64,000 nt of DNA. Origin: Bacillota bacterium. Its GTDB lineage: Bacteria; Bacillota; Clostridia; Lachnospirales; Lachnospiraceae. The position numbers and the translations under genes were made by a program. The notes below the pieces were generated by a model. It worked only from the letters and a program-made list of their open reading frames with translations. It did not search any database and was not told the origin of the DNA. The stretch spans positions 372,001 through 436,000 of the forward strand of contig JAEWIZ010000022.1 in NCBI GenBank assembly GCA_023386815.1, given 5' to 3'. Numbering within the stretch: the stretch's first letter is position 1; every line of letters begins with the position of its first letter. This document shows, piece by piece, positions 34,597 through 43,396 of the stretch.

Positions 34597-35424
34597 TCAC
34601 GTCACGACTTGATTTCTACCTCTGTTTTTTGCTTGATAAAGCTTTTTATCCATAAAATCTATAACCTGATCAATCGAATGTACTCCGCTTTCTTTATGAA
34701 CAGTTCCAACGCCAAAACTACATGTAATTCTAATATGTTCACCATTGATGCGAGGACATCTGGCTTCTACCGATTTACATAGGCGGTTTGCCATTTTACC
34801 GGCTAAATTAAGACTGATTTCCGGTAAACAGATTAAAAATTCATCTCCACCGTAGCGAGCTACCCAACCATCTTTCCTACGAACATTCTTCAGGAATACA
34901 TCCGCAACCTCTTTAAGAATATAATCACCAGTAATGTGACCATATTGGTCATTGATCATCTTAAAATAGTCAATATCTGTGTAGATAAAAGAGACCGGAT
35001 CATTATTAGAAAAAGAACGTTCCAAATCAATTGGCAGCTGTTCATTGATAAATCTTCGGTTGTATAAATTAGTCAAAGCATCTGTAATTGCTAATCGTTG
35101 AATATGAACCAAGGAAGTGGCACTAGCTCTCATATCGTCTAAATAAATGAGTTCCAAACAACAAGACCGGTTGTCGACTAGAATTGGCAAGGTTGTATTT
35201 ATTTCAAGAATACCTTCTTCTTCCTGAATACAAAACTCTACTTCACGAATGCACTCTCCGATAAAAGAAATGCTTTCCGGTGCTTCCTGGAGAGCTTCTG
35301 TATTATTATTTTCATAAAGTATCTGCCTGCTGCCCGTATCCCGAATTCGAATCACTGAATAATATTTCTGCAGCATCCCGACAGATGCGATTGCCTGTGC
35401 TATGCTATTAAACTTCATTTTCAT
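34597..35424 (-). CDS. Diguanylate cyclase (GGDEF protein)
   Basis: Makes cyclic di-GMP from two GTP, 275 residues. The N-terminal 105 residues form a sensory part without a recognised motif or membrane helix. The GGDEF domain fills about 110-272 with ITDALTNLYNRRF, YTDIDYFKMINDQYGH and the active site RYGGDEF. The upstream inhibitory RxxD motif is not kept: the spacing that should hold Asp has Gly (RKDG before WVARYGGDEF), so product inhibition may be lost. Two in-frame ATGs lie close together at the start; the first has GAGGG 5 nt upstream. Confidence 0.92.
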   Translation of the reverse strand: MKMKFNSIAQAIASVGMLQKYYSVIRIRDTGSRQILYENNNTEALQEAPESISFIGECIREVEFCIQEEEGILEINTTLPILVDNRSCCLELIYLDDMRASATSLVHIQRLAITDALTNLYNRRFINEQLPIDLERSFSNNDPVSFIYTDIDYFKMINDQYGHITGDYILKEVADVFLKNVRRKDGWVARYGGDEFLICLPEISLNLAGKMANRLCKSVEARCPRINGEHIRITCSFGVGTVHKESGVHSIDQVIDFMDKKLYQAKNRGRNQVVT

Positions 35425-35649
35425 CCGTTCCCTCGGTAGAATACTAGTATTATTGAATTTTCAGACTCAAATAACGTTATAATATGTTATTATCCAATAA
35501 TATTTGATGTAAACAGGTATAATATCCTAGTCAATCCATATAATGGATGATTATAACATATATTATAAGACTATTGCAAGTACAACAACATATATGCGTT
35601 GATTAATTATTTTGGTTTTTCATCTATGATACTTTTGGAGGTGATTATA

Positions 35650-35973
35650 ATGGCAGTACATGAATATGAAAAATATGTACGTGAACGCATTACACAGTTA
35701 AGATTACAAAAAGGGTTATCGGAATATAAGTTGAGTTATGAATTGGGGCATAGCAGAGGTTATATTTACAACATTACCTCTGGGAAATCTTTGCCACCTC
35801 TAAAAGAATTCTTCGCAATCTGCGAATATTTTGACATAACTCCCGCAGAATTTTTTGATGAACAGATCACTCATCCTGAGCTGATACAAAAGGCCATTGA
35901 GGGTCTGAAAGCTCTAAATGACAGTGATATGCTCTTAATCTTAAACCATATTTACCGATTACATCAACGTTAG
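35650..35973 (+). CDS. XRE-family helix-turn-helix regulator
   Basis: DNA-binding regulator of 107 residues. A Cro/CI-type helix-turn-helix occupies about 8-66 (ITQLRLQKGLSEYKLSYELG, SRGYIYNITSGKSLPPL). A short helical C-terminal part ends NHIYRLHQR. The frame is open from 35599, but GGAGGTG lies 8 nt before the ATG at 35650. It stands alone between convergent and divergent neighbours. A target cannot be named; the intergenic inverted repeats on its 5' side are candidates for autoregulation. Confidence 0.88.
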   Translation: MAVHEYEKYVRERITQLRLQKGLSEYKLSYELGHSRGYIYNITSGKSLPPLKEFFAICEYFDITPAEFFDEQITHPELIQKAIEGLKALNDSDMLLILNHIYRLHQR

Positions 35974-36023
35974 TTATCAGTATACCCTTTCTAGAACAAA
36001 TAATACTAGTACATGAAAATCAA

Positions 36024-36076
36024 AAAAGCTGCTGTGAAGCAACGAGGCACTTCGTTGTTCCACAGCAACTTTTTTC
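36024..36076. terminator. Bidirectional terminator between XRE gene and FtsX-like permease
   Basis: AAAAAAGcTGCTGTG pairs with CACAGCAaCTTTTTT around an inner CAACGA / TCGTTG hairpin. A-run on the left and T-run on the right allow use from both convergent genes. Confidence 0.88.
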
Positions 36077-36121
36077 ATAAATTTTACTTTACCAAGTACA
36101 CTTTCCTTTCAGCAAAAAACC

Positions 36122-39100
36122 TTATTCCACGGATTTCAACGACTCAGCCATATGAATCCGATCTATTTTAGGGATAAGAATAACATTGACCAATATCGTC
36201 AGCGCAAAGGTTACAAGCAATGCGTAAAGATAGCTCATAGGAAATATCCGAATATTAAAGGATACTGCTTCGATCTTTATCTGCTCCATAACAAATCGGT
36301 GGAGAAAAACACCAGCTGGAAGACCAAACAACGCACTAATCATAGTGATTACTATGTTTTCCCGAAAAACATAGCTATAGGTTTCCAAAGAATAGAATCC
36401 CAGTACCTTAATCGTAGCTATCTCTCGGCTTCGCTCCGTTATATTGATATTACTTAGATTATACATTACTACAAAGGCAAGTGCGCAGGCACAGGCAATT
36501 ACAAGCCATACAATATAATTTAAGCTGTTCATCATATTAGATACATGTTCTCTGGTATCCGCAGTAACATTCACATTGGATGCTCCATAATCTTTCATCA
36601 GCTTTGCAGATATATCATAAATCTGATTCGAATCCGTAGTAGCATATGCTGTTTGGTAGGTCGCCTCCCTGCCAAAGACTTCCTGATAAGTTACTCCGCT
36701 CATATACATGTAATTAAAGGCATAATTCTTAAAAATCCCTCCTACAATTACTGAATAGGTCTCCGTATTATTCAAATTAAGAGTCAGTTCATCTCCAATT
36801 TCTACTCCAGCCATCTCTGCCAGCCGGTCGTTAATTGCAACAAAACCTTTTGCCGGAAATGAAACCGTTTTCCCCTTATAATGAAGTCCAATTACCTTCG
36901 TGATATTTGGATCATCACTTGCTACTATATTAACCTTTTGAGTACCACCTTTCTTAGAGACTTCATAGGTATCTGTGCACACAAATACACATTCGGATAA
37001 TATGTCGGCGGTATCTGTCTGGAACTTAGACATCTCCTCATCTGATTGAACCTCCGGAAAGGATATTGTGTAGTCATACATCATAATCGTATCAAATTGA
37101 TCATCAGCTATGTTGCTGACGGAATCGTTTAATCCCAAACCAGCCAACAAAAGTGACATACAACCACCGGTACCGAGAATCATCATAAAAAGACGTTTTT
37201 TATATCGTAAAATGTTGCGTATGGATACCTTATGAAGGAAACTTAATCTACTCCAAATCATTGGAAGGTATTCTAAAAAGATACGTTTTCCTGCCTTGGG
37301 TGCCTTGGGTCGCATAAGTTCTGCAGGCATTTGCTCCAGCTCCGTTTTGCAGGCTGCATAGGTTGCACCCACGGAACAAAGCAGGGATAGTAAAAGCATG
37401 AATATAGCCAAGGTACCATTAAAAACATATTGAATCTCTGCAAAGCCATAGAGCAACTTATAAGCCTGCCATATGGCAAAGGGAAATAGCTTTGTTCCTG
37501 TAAAATATCCCAGGATACACCCAAGGATTGCGGCACTTCCCGAATAGGAAACGTATTTCCAGGCAATGTTTCGGTTGCTGAAGCCAAGAGCTTTTAAGGT
37601 ACCAATCTGAGTTCGCTGTTCATCCACCATTCTTGTCATTGTGGTACTGCAAACTAAAGCGGCAACCAAAAAGAAGAAAAATGGAAATACCTTTGCAATT
37701 CCCTCCACAACGGAGGAATCATTTTTAAAGCAGGCATAACCGGTATTCAAGCTTCGGTCAAGGACATAAGAGGTTGGCTCATCCAGTTTGCTAATTTCAG
37801 TCTTGGCATCCGAAATCTCCACCTTCGCATTCAATAGCTTCTGTTCTGCCTCTCTTAAGGATTCTTCTGTATCTGCTTTTGCGTCGTAATACTTTTTCAA
37901 ACCGTCTGCATATTCCTTTTTTGCCTTCTCTAATGCCTCTTTCCCCTTCACTATTTCCTTTTTATGACTCTCAATGGTCTGTTTTGCGGTGTCAAGCTGT
38001 GCTTTTGCCTTAGCAAGCTCTTTCTCTGTTGCTGCAAACTTTGATTTTGCCTGCTCTTTCGAGGAGTCAAGCTCTGTCTGCGCCCTATTAATCTGCTTCA
38101 GAGAATTCGTTAAACTCTGGTATTGCTCTATTACTTGGGATGCTTCAATCCGAGAAAGACCTTCCTCCACTTGCTTTAGCTGCTGCTGATAGGTTTCATA
38201 CTCTTTGCTGGTGGTATCTGTGATCGTGGCAAGAGCTGCCTCCAGGTAACCTTGTGTTTGCTTTAAGTTATTGTACTGTTCCAGTACCTTGCTATCTTCA
38301 ATTTGTTTCATTGCAGCGGTTACGTTTGCCTGATTACTATCTATTTCCTTTTGATGCTGTTCCAGTGTTTTCAACGCCTCTGTCTTTTTAGCTTCATACT
38401 CCTCTTTCGAAGAATTATAGCCAGCTAGTGATGACTTATATTGCTTCTCACTTTCTCCAATCTGCTTTTCTGCGTCGACTAACTTTTCTTCCTTGGAATC
38501 AATTTCGATTTTAGCATCTTGCAGCTTTTGATTGGAATCCTGTAATTTTACATCCGCCTCTGATTTTTTGTCCAGATACTCTGCATAAACATCCTCGTAT
38601 TCGCTCTCGGCATCACTTATTTTGTTATTTGCCTCATTTACAATATCCTGATAGCGCAGCTTCGCACGTTCCTTTAGGGCATCTGACAGGGGTTTCTCCA
38701 TGGATGAAACAGCAGACTCGTAGGCCTTGCTAAAGATAAGTCCATCATTATTCTTTAATGTAACATAGATTTCATTGTAGTAGTCTAGGGAAAATCCACC
38801 GATTGGGAGATAGACAAAAGCAGTAACAGAACCGCCGGCAAGCTTTGTGGTTCCGCGGTCACTGCGGTACATATAATTTACTGAGTTACACAAACCAACG
38901 ATGGTGTATTCACGGTAGGTAAAGCTACTCCGTGTATCCTCACTATTTTCATCAGCTATTGTGATGGTCTTACCTATATCCTCATCTGTAAAGAAAAGAG
39001 CATCAACAACACACTCATTAGCTGCTTCTGGCCTTCTGCCCGAAGTGATGCTTAGTTGATTTATCTGCTGTGTCATGGAATGCGCCTTTAAAATAATATC

Positions 39101-39412
39101 CGAGTGCTCATTAAAGTCCGTGACAAAGTCAACATAGACTGCTGTCTCTGCATTTGCAACGCCCTTAAGCTTACTGATTTCTTTCACATCCTCCTCTGTT
39201 AAGCCAAGGGTTGATAATAACCGATAATCATACATCTTGGAGTTTTTAACAAAGGTATCCCCTGTTTTAATCATTGCTTCCCGGGTCACCTTTAGACCCG
39301 CGAAGAAGCCGACGCCAAGAGCGATGATCATAAGGATTGCGATATAACGACCTAAGGTATGCCGAATTTCACGGCGATTATTTTTGTTCCAAGCAGAATT
39401 CATCATTACCAT
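36122..39412 (-). CDS. Large FtsX-like ABC permease with extracytoplasmic coiled-coil domain
   Basis: Membrane protein of 1096 residues in the MacB/FtsX superfamily. A first helix lies near 22-42. A soluble domain to about 240 follows, and then a roughly 300-residue coiled coil (about 245-560, rich in Glu, Lys, Ala and Gln). Next come a first FtsX membrane domain (about 575-700: FFFFLVAALVCSTTMTRMVDE) and a helix near 745. A second soluble domain and a second FtsX domain (about 960-1090) end the protein. Such proteins are driven by a separate ATPase, but no ATPase gene flanks this one. Start has GAGGAG 6 nt upstream. The role may be lipid or peptide handling or mechanotransmission; unproven. 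Confidence 0.85.
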   Translation of the reverse strand: MVMMNSAWNKNNRREIRHTLGRYIAILMIIALGVGFFAGLKVTREAMIKTGDTFVKNSKMYDYRLLSTLGLTEEDVKEISKLKGVANAETAVYVDFVTDFNEHSDIILKAHSMTQQINQLSITSGRRPEAANECVVDALFFTDEDIGKTITIADENSEDTRSSFTYREYTIVGLCNSVNYMYRSDRGTTKLAGGSVTAFVYLPIGGFSLDYYNEIYVTLKNNDGLIFSKAYESAVSSMEKPLSDALKERAKLRYQDIVNEANNKISDAESEYEDVYAEYLDKKSEADVKLQDSNQKLQDAKIEIDSKEEKLVDAEKQIGESEKQYKSSLAGYNSSKEEYEAKKTEALKTLEQHQKEIDSNQANVTAAMKQIEDSKVLEQYNNLKQTQGYLEAALATITDTTSKEYETYQQQLKQVEEGLSRIEASQVIEQYQSLTNSLKQINRAQTELDSSKEQAKSKFAATEKELAKAKAQLDTAKQTIESHKKEIVKGKEALEKAKKEYADGLKKYYDAKADTEESLREAEQKLLNAKVEISDAKTEISKLDEPTSYVLDRSLNTGYACFKNDSSVVEGIAKVFPFFFFLVAALVCSTTMTRMVDEQRTQIGTLKALGFSNRNIAWKYVSYSGSAAILGCILGYFTGTKLFPFAIWQAYKLLYGFAEIQYVFNGTLAIFMLLLSLLCSVGATYAACKTELEQMPAELMRPKAPKAGKRIFLEYLPMIWSRLSFLHKVSIRNILRYKKRLFMMILGTGGCMSLLLAGLGLNDSVSNIADDQFDTIMMYDYTISFPEVQSDEEMSKFQTDTADILSECVFVCTDTYEVSKKGGTQKVNIVASDDPNITKVIGLHYKGKTVSFPAKGFVAINDRLAEMAGVEIGDELTLNLNNTETYSVIVGGIFKNYAFNYMYMSGVTYQEVFGREATYQTAYATTDSNQIYDISAKLMKDYGASNVNVTADTREHVSNMMNSLNYIVWLVIACACALAFVVMYNLSNINITERSREIATIKVLGFYSLETYSYVFRENIVITMISALFGLPAGVFLHRFVMEQIKIEAVSFNIRIFPMSYLYALLVTFALTILVNVILIPKIDRIHMAESLKSVE

Positions 39413-39459
39413 TCAATCTCCTCTACCGGAATTACTGTTTCATTTTTATTACTTGACAT

Positions 39460-39474
39460 GTTTGAATTTCAAAC
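39460..39474. promoter_or_regulatory. Palindrome upstream of the FtsX-like permease
   Basis: GTTTGAA-t-TTCAAAC, a perfect 7+1+7 inverted repeat 48 bp before the permease start, with a TTGACA-like box further upstream (39506-39511 on the minus strand). It is a plausible operator for an unknown repressor. Confidence 0.45.
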
Positions 39475-39526
39475 TATGATTTAGCTTATTATATAACAAT
39501 TCCCTTGTCAATTGCCAATACAATAA

Positions 39527-39631
39527 CATTATACTGACATCAATGATTTGATTCGAACGGTTGAGGAAGATTTTCTTCTTGAATTTAATGAGGATTATTA
39601 CTTAGTCCTAATGGGGATGCAGCTTTCGTAA
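39527..39631 (+). pseudogene. Possible 3' remnant of a plus-strand gene
   Basis: Thirty-four codons free of stops ending at TAA 39629-39631, reading ...DLIRTVEEDFLLEFNEDYY..., with no ATG near the start. A hairpin followed by TATTTTT lies 29 bp downstream, as expected at a gene end. Short enough to be chance. Confidence 0.22.
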
Positions 39632-39659
39632 ACCGAATAACGAACATAGTAGATGAAAA

Positions 39660-39691
39660 GTGCTCCTCTACCTGGAAAAGTATCGGAGCAC
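39660..39691 (+). terminator. Hairpin terminator, plus strand
   Basis: GTGCTCC / GGAGCAC with an 18-nt loop, then CGCTATTTTT. No intact plus-strand gene ends here, which supports the idea of a lost gene to its left. Confidence 0.5.
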
Positions 39692-39749
39692 GCTATTTTT
39701 GCAAAGAGTTCCTTTGGTTTTACTAACTCGCGAGATAATTTTTCACGCT

Positions 39750-40295
39750 TTAGGATAAATATTTTACCATCTTGTGTATTGTATTCATTGTTCTTGAAGT
39801 CAGTACACTTTTCAAGACTTTTTTACTGAGTATCTGACTGCCAAACTCAGATTCCAAAGTACTACCCTTTGGAACGATCCAGTAAATCCCATGTCCCCCT
39901 AACAGAAGCTGCTCATTCTCAGCTTTATTGCAGGTATGAAATAACTCCGTAAGCTGCTGACCTACCGAATTATCTTTGCTTAATAGGATATAATGATGAC
40001 AACCTTCTGGGATCTCGTGTCCCGAAGCTTCTTTGATGATATCCTCAATCTGCTTTGCGGTTTTCATGATAACATAAGCCTCATAACCAAAATGGGAGCT
40101 TAATCCTTCTTCTATTCTGCTCCTATGCTCTTCGTAGGAAAACTCCTCCAAAGTGTCAGCAATTACATTACCGCTGGCTAGTATGGTTTTTACATTCTTA
40201 TATCCCATTGCTTCAATTACAGCCCTTAATTCCTCCATCTTAATACTAATTCCATTGACATTTACACCGCGTAAAAATATAGCCAGTTTTTCCAT
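39750..40295 (-). CDS. DUF1697 family protein
   Basis: A 181-residue cytoplasmic protein of the DUF1697 family. IFLRGVNVNG at residue 5, MGYKNVKTILASGNVI near 30 and the C-terminal RTMNTIHKMV are typical. The function of the family is unknown. The open frame begins with a TTG at 40328, but the ATG at 40295 starts the conserved domain and has AAGG and AAAGGAG upstream. Single gene; nothing beside it suggests a partner. Confidence 0.85.
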   Translation of the reverse strand: MEKLAIFLRGVNVNGISIKMEELRAVIEAMGYKNVKTILASGNVIADTLEEFSYEEHRSRIEEGLSSHFGYEAYVIMKTAKQIEDIIKEASGHEIPEGCHHYILLSKDNSVGQQLTELFHTCNKAENEQLLLGGHGIYWIVPKGSTLESEFGSQILSKKVLKSVLTSRTMNTIHKMVKYLS

Positions 40296-40447
40296 AAGCT
40301 CAACCTTATCTCCTTTGACATAAATCAAATATTAGGTAATTGCGAAACTCAAAAACGGCTGCTGTTATTCATTCAATTGGTGCAGGTTCCTGAGCGTAAA
40401 AGAAACTTATTGATTGCAAATATAAGCCTTCTCTATCATTCATAAAT

Positions 40448-41116
40448 TTATTGATATATTCCATAAGTCTTATTTACGTCTTGAATATAAATAATACCAT
40501 TCCCCGGTTTATCCATATCCAGATCTTGTTTAATTGATGTTGCGATGGCTTTTGTCATACTTGTTTCGGATAGTATAATTACAATTTCTTTCTCTGGTTC
40601 AATATCCATGGAAAATAATCTGCTGGTTTCGTGAATTCCCGAACCTCTTCCGTTCATTATCGTACCACCTTTGGATCCTGCCTTCGTAGCAGCATCAATT
40701 ACATCCTCTGCTTTACCTTTGTCAACAATGACCGTAATCACCTTATACATTGTACGTTCCTCACCTCTTTTATTATCCACCTGATCACACTTATAGCAGC
40801 TCATTCCTATTGCTGTACTAATGGGTGTTGTAAATGCTATGCCATGATTCGGTTTGTAAAGCTTATATTCCTCATTTAATTGATCTAATGCTTGATAAGC
40901 AGTTTTCTTATCAGCAACCATATATAAGATCTCTTTTCTAACGTCGGATAGCCCGATATAATCCAATATCCTACTATTTATCGTGCCTTTTGCTAAGGAA
41001 ATCGTTCCACCATGTATTCCCTGATGCTTCGCTGATTTTAACATCTTACTACCCATCCCATAATTCACGATGATACAGATGAGTTCAAGCTCTACGATAT
41101 CAATTTCATGTTCCAT
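40448..41116 (-). CDS. Tandem PII-like regulatory protein linked to the DUF1538 permease
   Basis: A 222-residue protein with two PII-like (GlnB-fold) halves. The first, about 1-105, reads IIVNYGMGSKMLKSAK, GGTISLAKGT and LYMVADKKTAYQALDQL. The second, about 122-222, reads KVITVIVDKGKAEDVIDAA, GSKGGTIMNGRGSG and IVIILSETSMTKAI. The second half is nearly identical to the separate PII-like protein at 42669-42971. An internal ATG opening that half has GTGAGG upstream, so a shorter product is possible. The start ATG at 41116 overlaps the permease stop by 11 bp; a TTG at 41125 is the alternative. Probably senses a nucleotide or nitrogen/carbon signal and controls the membrane protein. Confidence 0.82.
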   Translation of the reverse strand: MEHEIDIVELELICIIVNYGMGSKMLKSAKHQGIHGGTISLAKGTINSRILDYIGLSDVRKEILYMVADKKTAYQALDQLNEEYKLYKPNHGIAFTTPISTAIGMSCYKCDQVDNKRGEERTMYKVITVIVDKGKAEDVIDAATKAGSKGGTIMNGRGSGIHETSRLFSMDIEPEKEIVIILSETSMTKAIATSIKQDLDMDKPGNGIIYIQDVNKTYGIYQ

Positions 41117-42596
41117 TATTTTCAAGCCTTCCTTTCCTTGACTTAATTTTAAAGATTAATCCCAATATCTGTAACGCAATTAGGGGTGTCATTGCAACCA
41201 TTGCAATCATACCAAAGCCATCCACTAAAACATTTGCCCCTTCAATGGCTTCTGCTGCGCCTTGTGCATAGGCAAGTATAAAAGTAGCTGTCATTGGCCC
41301 AGAAGCAACTCCCCCGGAGTCAAATGCAATTCCGACAAATAATTTTGGTACTATATAAGACATAGCCACCGATATTATATATCCGGGAAGTAGATATTGC
41401 CATAGCTGCAACTCTGGAATTAATATTCTAATCATAGACAGAGCAACTGCAACGCCAACACCAATTGTCAAAGTAACCATAACCACACTTCTCTTTACGT
41501 ATCCGCTTGTAACCTCCTCAATCTGATGTGTTAATACATATACTGCCGGTTCTGCCAGTATTGTTACTACACCTAAGATGAAACCAATTACCACTACATA
41601 AACTTTATTATCTAAGGATGCAATGCTATATCCAACAGCAGTTCCCACATCCATAAAACCTGCGTTTACACCGACTAGAAATAAAACTAATCCAATAAAG
41701 GTAAACAGCACACCAAACAAAATTTTTCTTACTTCTCTAATGTGCAATTTAAATGAGACTATTTGAAATATAATAAAAAGCAATAGGACTGGGAGTAATG
41801 CTATCGCAATTTCACCAGCTATCTTAGGAAATTCATGGATAAAAGGATAAAGTATCGAATTCGATATCTCCTCCTGTGCGAGACTACCTGTTATTTTATC
41901 TGTTTTGGATATAATGCTCATTATCATAACCGATATGATTGCACCTGTTGATGCGACTGCCACCAGTCCAAAACTATCTTTTTCTGATGCCTTACTATCT
42001 TTTTTTAACTTTGAAACACCAATTGCCAAGGCTAAAATGAAAGGAACTGTTAAGGCACCTGTCGTTGCTCCTGAGGCATCAAAGGATATAGCCAGAAACT
42101 CACGTGAGGTAAAAAGCGCAAGTATAAGAATGATTCCATATAAGATGGATAATAATTTGTATAAAGGTATATTATAAACGATTCGAATGAGACCAATAGC
42201 AAGCATACATGCTATTCCAATTGATACAACTACAAGAATAATATTCTTTGATATTAGTCCTGAGGTAACCATATCGACCTGCGCGGCCAGGATATGGAGA
42301 TCCGGTTCAGCTATAGAGATGAAAAAACCCAAAATTAAACCTGCAATAGCTACAAACCATAGTTTATTGGTTTTCGCAATGGTTCCTCCCATATGATTGC
42401 CGATCGGGGTAATGCCGACATCTACTCCAATCAAAAATACTGTTAATCCAAATATAATTAGTACAGCGCCAATTAATAACCTTATAATTAACGGTGTTCC
42501 TAGTGGTGTTAACGTAAAATTTAATATCAACACAATTACGGTGATCGGGAGAACTGAAAATAAAACTTCTTTTAATTTTTCACTGAATACACTCAA
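41106..42596 (-). CDS. DUF1538 family multi-span membrane protein, two-repeat
   Basis: A 496-residue integral membrane protein with about 12-14 hydrophobic segments and a visible internal duplication. FGLTVFLIGVDVGITPIGNHMGG near 48 corresponds to IGLVLFLVGVNAGFMDVGTAVG near 298. FDASGATTGALTVPFILALA near 175 corresponds to FDSGGVASGPMTATFILAYAQG near 425. This is the DUF1538 architecture, a family often regarded as transporters with unproven substrates. It lies between two PII-like genes, which suggests its activity is gated by them as AmtB is by GlnK. The start is TTG with AAAGGAAG upstream. Confidence 0.85.
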   Translation of the reverse strand: MSVFSEKLKEVLFSVLPITVIVLILNFTLTPLGTPLIIRLLIGAVLIIFGLTVFLIGVDVGITPIGNHMGGTIAKTNKLWFVAIAGLILGFFISIAEPDLHILAAQVDMVTSGLISKNIILVVVSIGIACMLAIGLIRIVYNIPLYKLLSILYGIILILALFTSREFLAISFDASGATTGALTVPFILALAIGVSKLKKDSKASEKDSFGLVAVASTGAIISVMIMSIISKTDKITGSLAQEEISNSILYPFIHEFPKIAGEIAIALLPVLLLFIIFQIVSFKLHIREVRKILFGVLFTFIGLVLFLVGVNAGFMDVGTAVGYSIASLDNKVYVVVIGFILGVVTILAEPAVYVLTHQIEEVTSGYVKRSVVMVTLTIGVGVAVALSMIRILIPELQLWQYLLPGYIISVAMSYIVPKLFVGIAFDSGGVASGPMTATFILAYAQGAAEAIEGANVLVDGFGMIAMVAMTPLIALQILGLIFKIKSRKGRLENNGT

Positions 42597-42668
42597 ATAA
42601 TCTTCTTCCTTTCTTTATTAAATTTGTAGTTAGGAACTTTCCAACACATTACGTACTACTCTGTGCCC

Positions 42669-42971
42669 TTATTTATAGATTCCATAGACCTTATTTACAT
42701 CCTGGATATAAATAATGCCATTTCCCGGTTTATCCATATCCAAATCTTTTCTGATTGATGATACGATGGCTTCTGTCTTGCTTGTTTCGGAAAGTATAAT
42801 TACAATTTCTCTTTCCGGTTCAATATCCATGGAAAATAATTTACTGGTTTCATGAATACCGGAACCTCTTCCGTTCATAATTGTACCACCTTTTGATCCT
42901 GCCTTTGTAGCGGCATCAATTACATCCTCTGCTTTACCTTTGTCAACAATGACCGTAATCACCTTATGCAT
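42669..42971 (-). CDS. Single-domain PII-like regulatory protein
   Basis: A 100-residue GlnB-fold protein almost identical to the C-terminal half of the tandem protein at 40448-41116: KVITVIVDKGKAEDVIDAAT at 3, GSKGGTIMNGRGSG near 27, EPEREIVIILSETSKTEAI near 47, DKPGNGIIYIQDVN near 80. A trimer with ligand pockets between subunits is expected from the fold. The frame extends to 43046, but the start corresponding to the conserved domain is the ATG at 42971 with AGAGGTG upstream, 10 bp after the DUF1413 gene. The DUF1538 permease gene follows. Confidence 0.85.
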   Translation of the reverse strand: MHKVITVIVDKGKAEDVIDAATKAGSKGGTIMNGRGSGIHETSKLFSMDIEPEREIVIILSETSKTEAIVSSIRKDLDMDKPGNGIIYIQDVNKVYGIYK

Positions 42972-42981
42972 CGTTTCCGCT

Positions 42982-43230
42982 TCACCTCTTTCCATTAATA
43001 ATCTTCTTGTATTGTTGCTGATGGGAGGAAGTTTTTTCAATCGCATATAGATTACAATTTCCTCTGTGAACAGCGTTTAAGAACAAAGTCCCTAATAAGA
43101 GTCTATCTTTCACAGCAATTCTATTCCAGACATACCCCTTAAATAAATCCTTAACTAGGAATATCTCTCCATCTTCCAGATTGTCGGTTTCTTTCATAGC
43201 CTCTTCTAGTAATTCATTTACCTCATACAT
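42982..43230 (-). CDS. DUF1413 family small protein
   Basis: An 82-residue protein. The core GEIFLVKDLFKGYVWNRI, then RLLLGTLFLNAV, fits DUF1413, a small family of unknown function whose single domain resembles a DNA- or protein-binding fold. A frame open to 43287 exists, but the ATG at 43230 has AAAGGAA 9 nt upstream. It is the first gene after the operon promoter, followed by the PII-like and DUF1538 genes, so it could be the operon's own regulator. That role is a guess from position. Confidence 0.65.
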   Translation of the reverse strand: MYEVNELLEEAMKETDNLEDGEIFLVKDLFKGYVWNRIAVKDRLLLGTLFLNAVHRGNCNLYAIEKTSSHQQQYKKIINGKR

Positions 43231-43250
43231 AATATGGTTCCTTTCTATAC

Positions 43251-43266
43251 ACGTGCTTAAGCACGT
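43251..43266. promoter_or_regulatory. 16-bp palindromic operator candidate
   Basis: ACGTGCTTAAGCACGT is a perfect palindrome located between the -10 box and the DUF1413 start, at about +5 to +20. The position fits a repressor site. Confidence 0.6.
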
Positions 43267-43276
43267 TGTTAAGATC

Positions 43277-43305
43277 ATTGTAAACATTTTTTATCAAAAA
43301 GTCAA
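43277..43305 (-). promoter_or_regulatory. Promoter of the DUF1413-PII-DUF1538-PII operon
   Basis: TTGACT (43300-43305), 17 bp, TACAAT (43277-43282) on the minus strand. Confidence 0.8.
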
Positions 43306-43342
43306 ACATCAACCATTAAAAACCACCAATTGCCAATAAAAA

Positions 43343-43381
43343 AGGCACAGAACTACAGCTTTATCAGCCTCTTCTGTGCCT
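43343..43381 (-). terminator. Terminator after the MetE-like gene
   Basis: AGGCACAGAA / TTCTGTGCCT stem, followed on the minus strand by TTTTTTATT. It lies 15 bp past the stop of the 43397-44509 gene. Confidence 0.9.
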
Positions 43382-43396
43382 CATCGTTAATTTAAA

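Noticed and set aside
43251..43266. Palindrome as an insertion-sequence end
   Set aside because: It is isolated, has no partner copy nearby and fits an operator position after a good promoter.
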